From the NCBI GenBank assembly GCA_902771745.1, contig CACXYG010000086.1, positions 1-6,246 of the forward strand: a stretch of DNA of 6,246 nt, in the 5' to 3' direction. This stretch comes from an uncultured Erysipelotrichaceae bacterium (lineage in GTDB: Bacteria; Bacillota_I; Bacilli_A; RFN20; CAG-288). Shown piece after piece: positions 5,022 through 6,246 of the stretch (its first letter is position 1; each line of letters begins with the position of its first letter). Under the pieces are notes generated by a model. That model made no database searches. It worked only from the letters and a program-made list of their open reading frames with translations, and was not told the origin of the DNA. Made by a program: the position numbers and the translations under genes.

Positions 5022-6246
5022 CGATGACCTCCCAGTTCATAATGCGGGCAAGGTCGAGCATGGCCTTCTTATATTTGACGTAACCCATGATGACATGGTG
5101 TGCAACACCCGTATAGACAACCGTATCGATGACTTTGCTGATGTGGTGATCAAAGATGACTTTGGCATAGGTGCCAGAAAGAAGCTTATTCATCGGAACG
5201 GCGACACCTTCTTCATAGAAGAGTCTAGTCTTTCCTCTGGCTGTATCGATTCTTAAGATGGACATATCACCACTATGTAAGACAAAGTCAGCAGTGACAC
5301 CTTTGCCACCAGCAAAGTAGGTCTCAAGACTTCTGTTGCAGACACCATCCCATAAGTTACAAGGAGCAACACCATCATGCCATAATAAGGCATAGTTTTC
5401 CTGGTAGTTGACCTGGGATAAATCAGCCATGAATGGTGTTTCTTCACCAGCGGCTTTGACCGCCACCATCGATAAGGCAGCTTCAATATCACCTTCACAG
5501 GCAAAAAGCATGTTTCTGCTTTGTAAGATAGACATCATCGCACAAGGAGAGACACCATAGGTCTTCGCAAATTCAGGCCAGCAACGGATGGCGATGACAT
5601 CCACCTGTTCCTGCTTCATGAATTTGGAAGCGACGACAACAAGTTTGGCAACCTTATCAATCTGGGCTTCCGATAACTTCTTGGTATCAAATAACTTTAA
5701 GACATTTTCTCTTTCTCTTGCGACTTCTTCTTCACTGGCTTCGCCACCGAAGAACTGAGAAAGTTCATAATGATTGATCAAGACGCCCATTTCACGATAG
5801 ATGTGAAGTTCATCCACACCGACATTATAGAAACCATCGGCGTGATGGCCGACCAAACCGATTTTAGTCGTCTTTAAGGCGACCATCATCTTGATTGCCT
5901 TGACCCAATCCTGGTCAAGGTCATTACCGACATGGACGACAAAGTTATCATTGCCACCCTTATAAAGGTTAGAGGCATTGAGATTGACGCCACAGACAGC
6001 ATTCAGTCTGATCTTACCACCATTATAGGGAAGTTCATCATAGCCCCATAAGAGAAGAGGAACTCTGACTTTCTGATTCATGATCAGGGCTAAATGTCCT
6101 AAATGGAAAGTAGCAGAGACAATAATCAAAGCATCGACATGATGGTCGATGAAGAAGTCACTTGCCCTATTGGCGTCATCCTGTTCGATGACCATCTCAG
6201 GATAGTTGACCCAGTCGATGGAAGTATCTTCCATGACCTTGGCTGT
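4993..6246 (-). CDS. L-fucose/L-arabinose isomerase-like sugar isomerase (5' end outside window)
   Basis: An aldose-ketose isomerase of the FucI/AraA-like (COG2407-type) family. The frame stays open past the ATG at 6234 to the right edge (upstream codons T-A-K-V), and the family's first Rossmann strand is missing, so that ATG is probably internal and roughly 50-70 N-terminal residues lie off-window. Counting from that ATG: an N-terminal sugar-binding region (VDALIIVSATFHLGHLAL, 33-50; GLVGHHADGFYNVGVDE, 126-142), IAIRCWPEF (214-222), and the active-site block with CEGDIEAAL (246-254, Glu247), FMADLSQVN (268-276, Asp271), LLWHDGVAPCNL (283-294, His286) and the terminal GVAHHVIMGY (376-385, His379/His380). 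The Glu, Asp and His residues fit the Mn-dependent ene-diol isomerase site. It is the first operon gene visible. Its neighbours (DUF4867-like, TSUP) make a sulfoquinovose isomerase (SftI/SqvD type) a reasonable candidate; L-fucose, L-arabinose or another sugar remain possible. Confidence 0.85.
   Translation of the reverse strand, partial: TAKVMEDTSIDWVNYPEMVIEQDDANRASDFFIDHHVDALIIVSATFHLGHLALIMNQKVRVPLLLWGYDELPYNGGKIRLNAVCGVNLNASNLYKGGNDNFVVHVGNDLDQDWVKAIKMMVALKTTKIGLVGHHADGFYNVGVDELHIYREMGVLINHYELSQFFGGEASEEEVARERENVLKLFDTKKLSEAQIDKVAKLVVVASKFMKQEQVDVIAIRCWPEFAKTYGVSPCAMMSILQSRNMLFACEGDIEAALSMVAVKAAGEETPFMADLSQVNYQENYALLWHDGVAPCNLWDGVCNRSLETYFAGGKGVTADFVLHSGDMSILRIDTARGKTRLFYEEGVAVPMNKLLSGTYAKVIFDHHISKVIDTVVYTGVAHHVIMGYVKYKKAMLDLARIMNWEVIDVDKDYFTH
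5028..5033 (-). promoter_or_regulatory. Shine-Dalgarno GGGAGG for the DUF4867-like gene, inside the isomerase gene
   Basis: On the - strand GGGAGG lies 6 nt before the ATG at 5021 and within the isomerase codons for NWEVID. It fixes the start of the overlapping downstream gene, which therefore shares 29 bp with the isomerase in another frame. Confidence 0.8.

Larger units (their letters stand above)
2722..6246 (-). other. Probable four-gene sugar/anion operon
   Basis: Isomerase, DUF4867-like protein, TSUP permease and ROK regulator follow one another on the - strand with overlaps of 29 bp, 4 bp and 0 bp. There is no space for internal promoters between genes, and the hairpin at 2688-2718 lies at the end. 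The promoter and any operator for the ROK protein are expected upstream of the isomerase, beyond the right edge. Regulation by the ROK protein is inferred from position. Confidence 0.8.

Noticed and set aside
4996..5256. Open frame on the + strand opposite the isomerase
   Set aside because: Lies fully inside a well-supported gene on the other strand, has no family features and no Shine-Dalgarno that I can see.
6232..6234. ATG (- strand) as the true start of the isomerase
   Set aside because: The frame is open upstream to the edge, and the family's N-terminal Rossmann strand is missing, so this Met is most likely internal.

Overview
The window looks like a piece of a low-to-moderate GC Bacillota (Firmicutes) chromosome, most likely from a gut-type anaerobe of the Erysipelotrichales/Lachnospirales kind. 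The reasons are strong AGGAGG-type ribosome binding sites, a classical lipobox, a GH3 glycosidase with a C-terminal membrane anchor, and a DUF4867-like gene. TGA is used as a stop codon (esterase, isomerase, DUF4867-like gene) and tryptophan is TGG, so the genetic code is the ordinary bacterial one. Genus cannot be read from the sequence.

Left half, + strand (1-2648): two short transcription units that point right. The first is the 3' part of a GH3 beta-glycosidase gene. Its catalytic barrel domain is followed directly by a C-terminal transmembrane helix, which implies the reversed (permuted) GH3 domain order. A 140-aa four-helix membrane protein follows 14 bp later. A hairpin closes this unit. 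The second unit encodes a CE1/esterase-D-like alpha/beta-hydrolase lipoprotein and, overlapping it by 4 bp, a 109-aa four-helix membrane protein. Each surface hydrolase is therefore paired with a small polytopic membrane protein of unknown role.

Middle (2649-2721): a short convergent intergenic gap with a perfect 9-bp-stem hairpin that can serve as a terminator in both directions.

Right half, - strand (6246 down to 2722): a tightly packed four-gene operon, transcribed right to left. In order it encodes a FucI/AraA-like sugar isomerase (5' end off the window), a DUF4867-like cupin-type protein, a TauE/SafE (TSUP) anion permease and a ROK-family protein with an N-terminal helix-turn-helix. The genes overlap or abut at every junction (29 bp, 4 bp, 0 bp). 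A sugar isomerase with a TSUP anion exporter and a DUF4867-like protein resembles the sulfoquinovose (sulfoglycolysis) clusters of Bacillota. The hypothesis here is that the operon handles a sulfonated or otherwise anionic sugar, with the ROK protein as its sugar-responsive repressor. That is an inference from gene content; the decisive neighbours (transaldolase or transketolase, sulfoquinovosidase, sulfolactaldehyde dehydrogenase/reductase) would lie beyond the right edge.

No RNA genes, CRISPR arrays, insertion sequences or long repeats were seen. No gene-free stretch exceeds about 75 bp.
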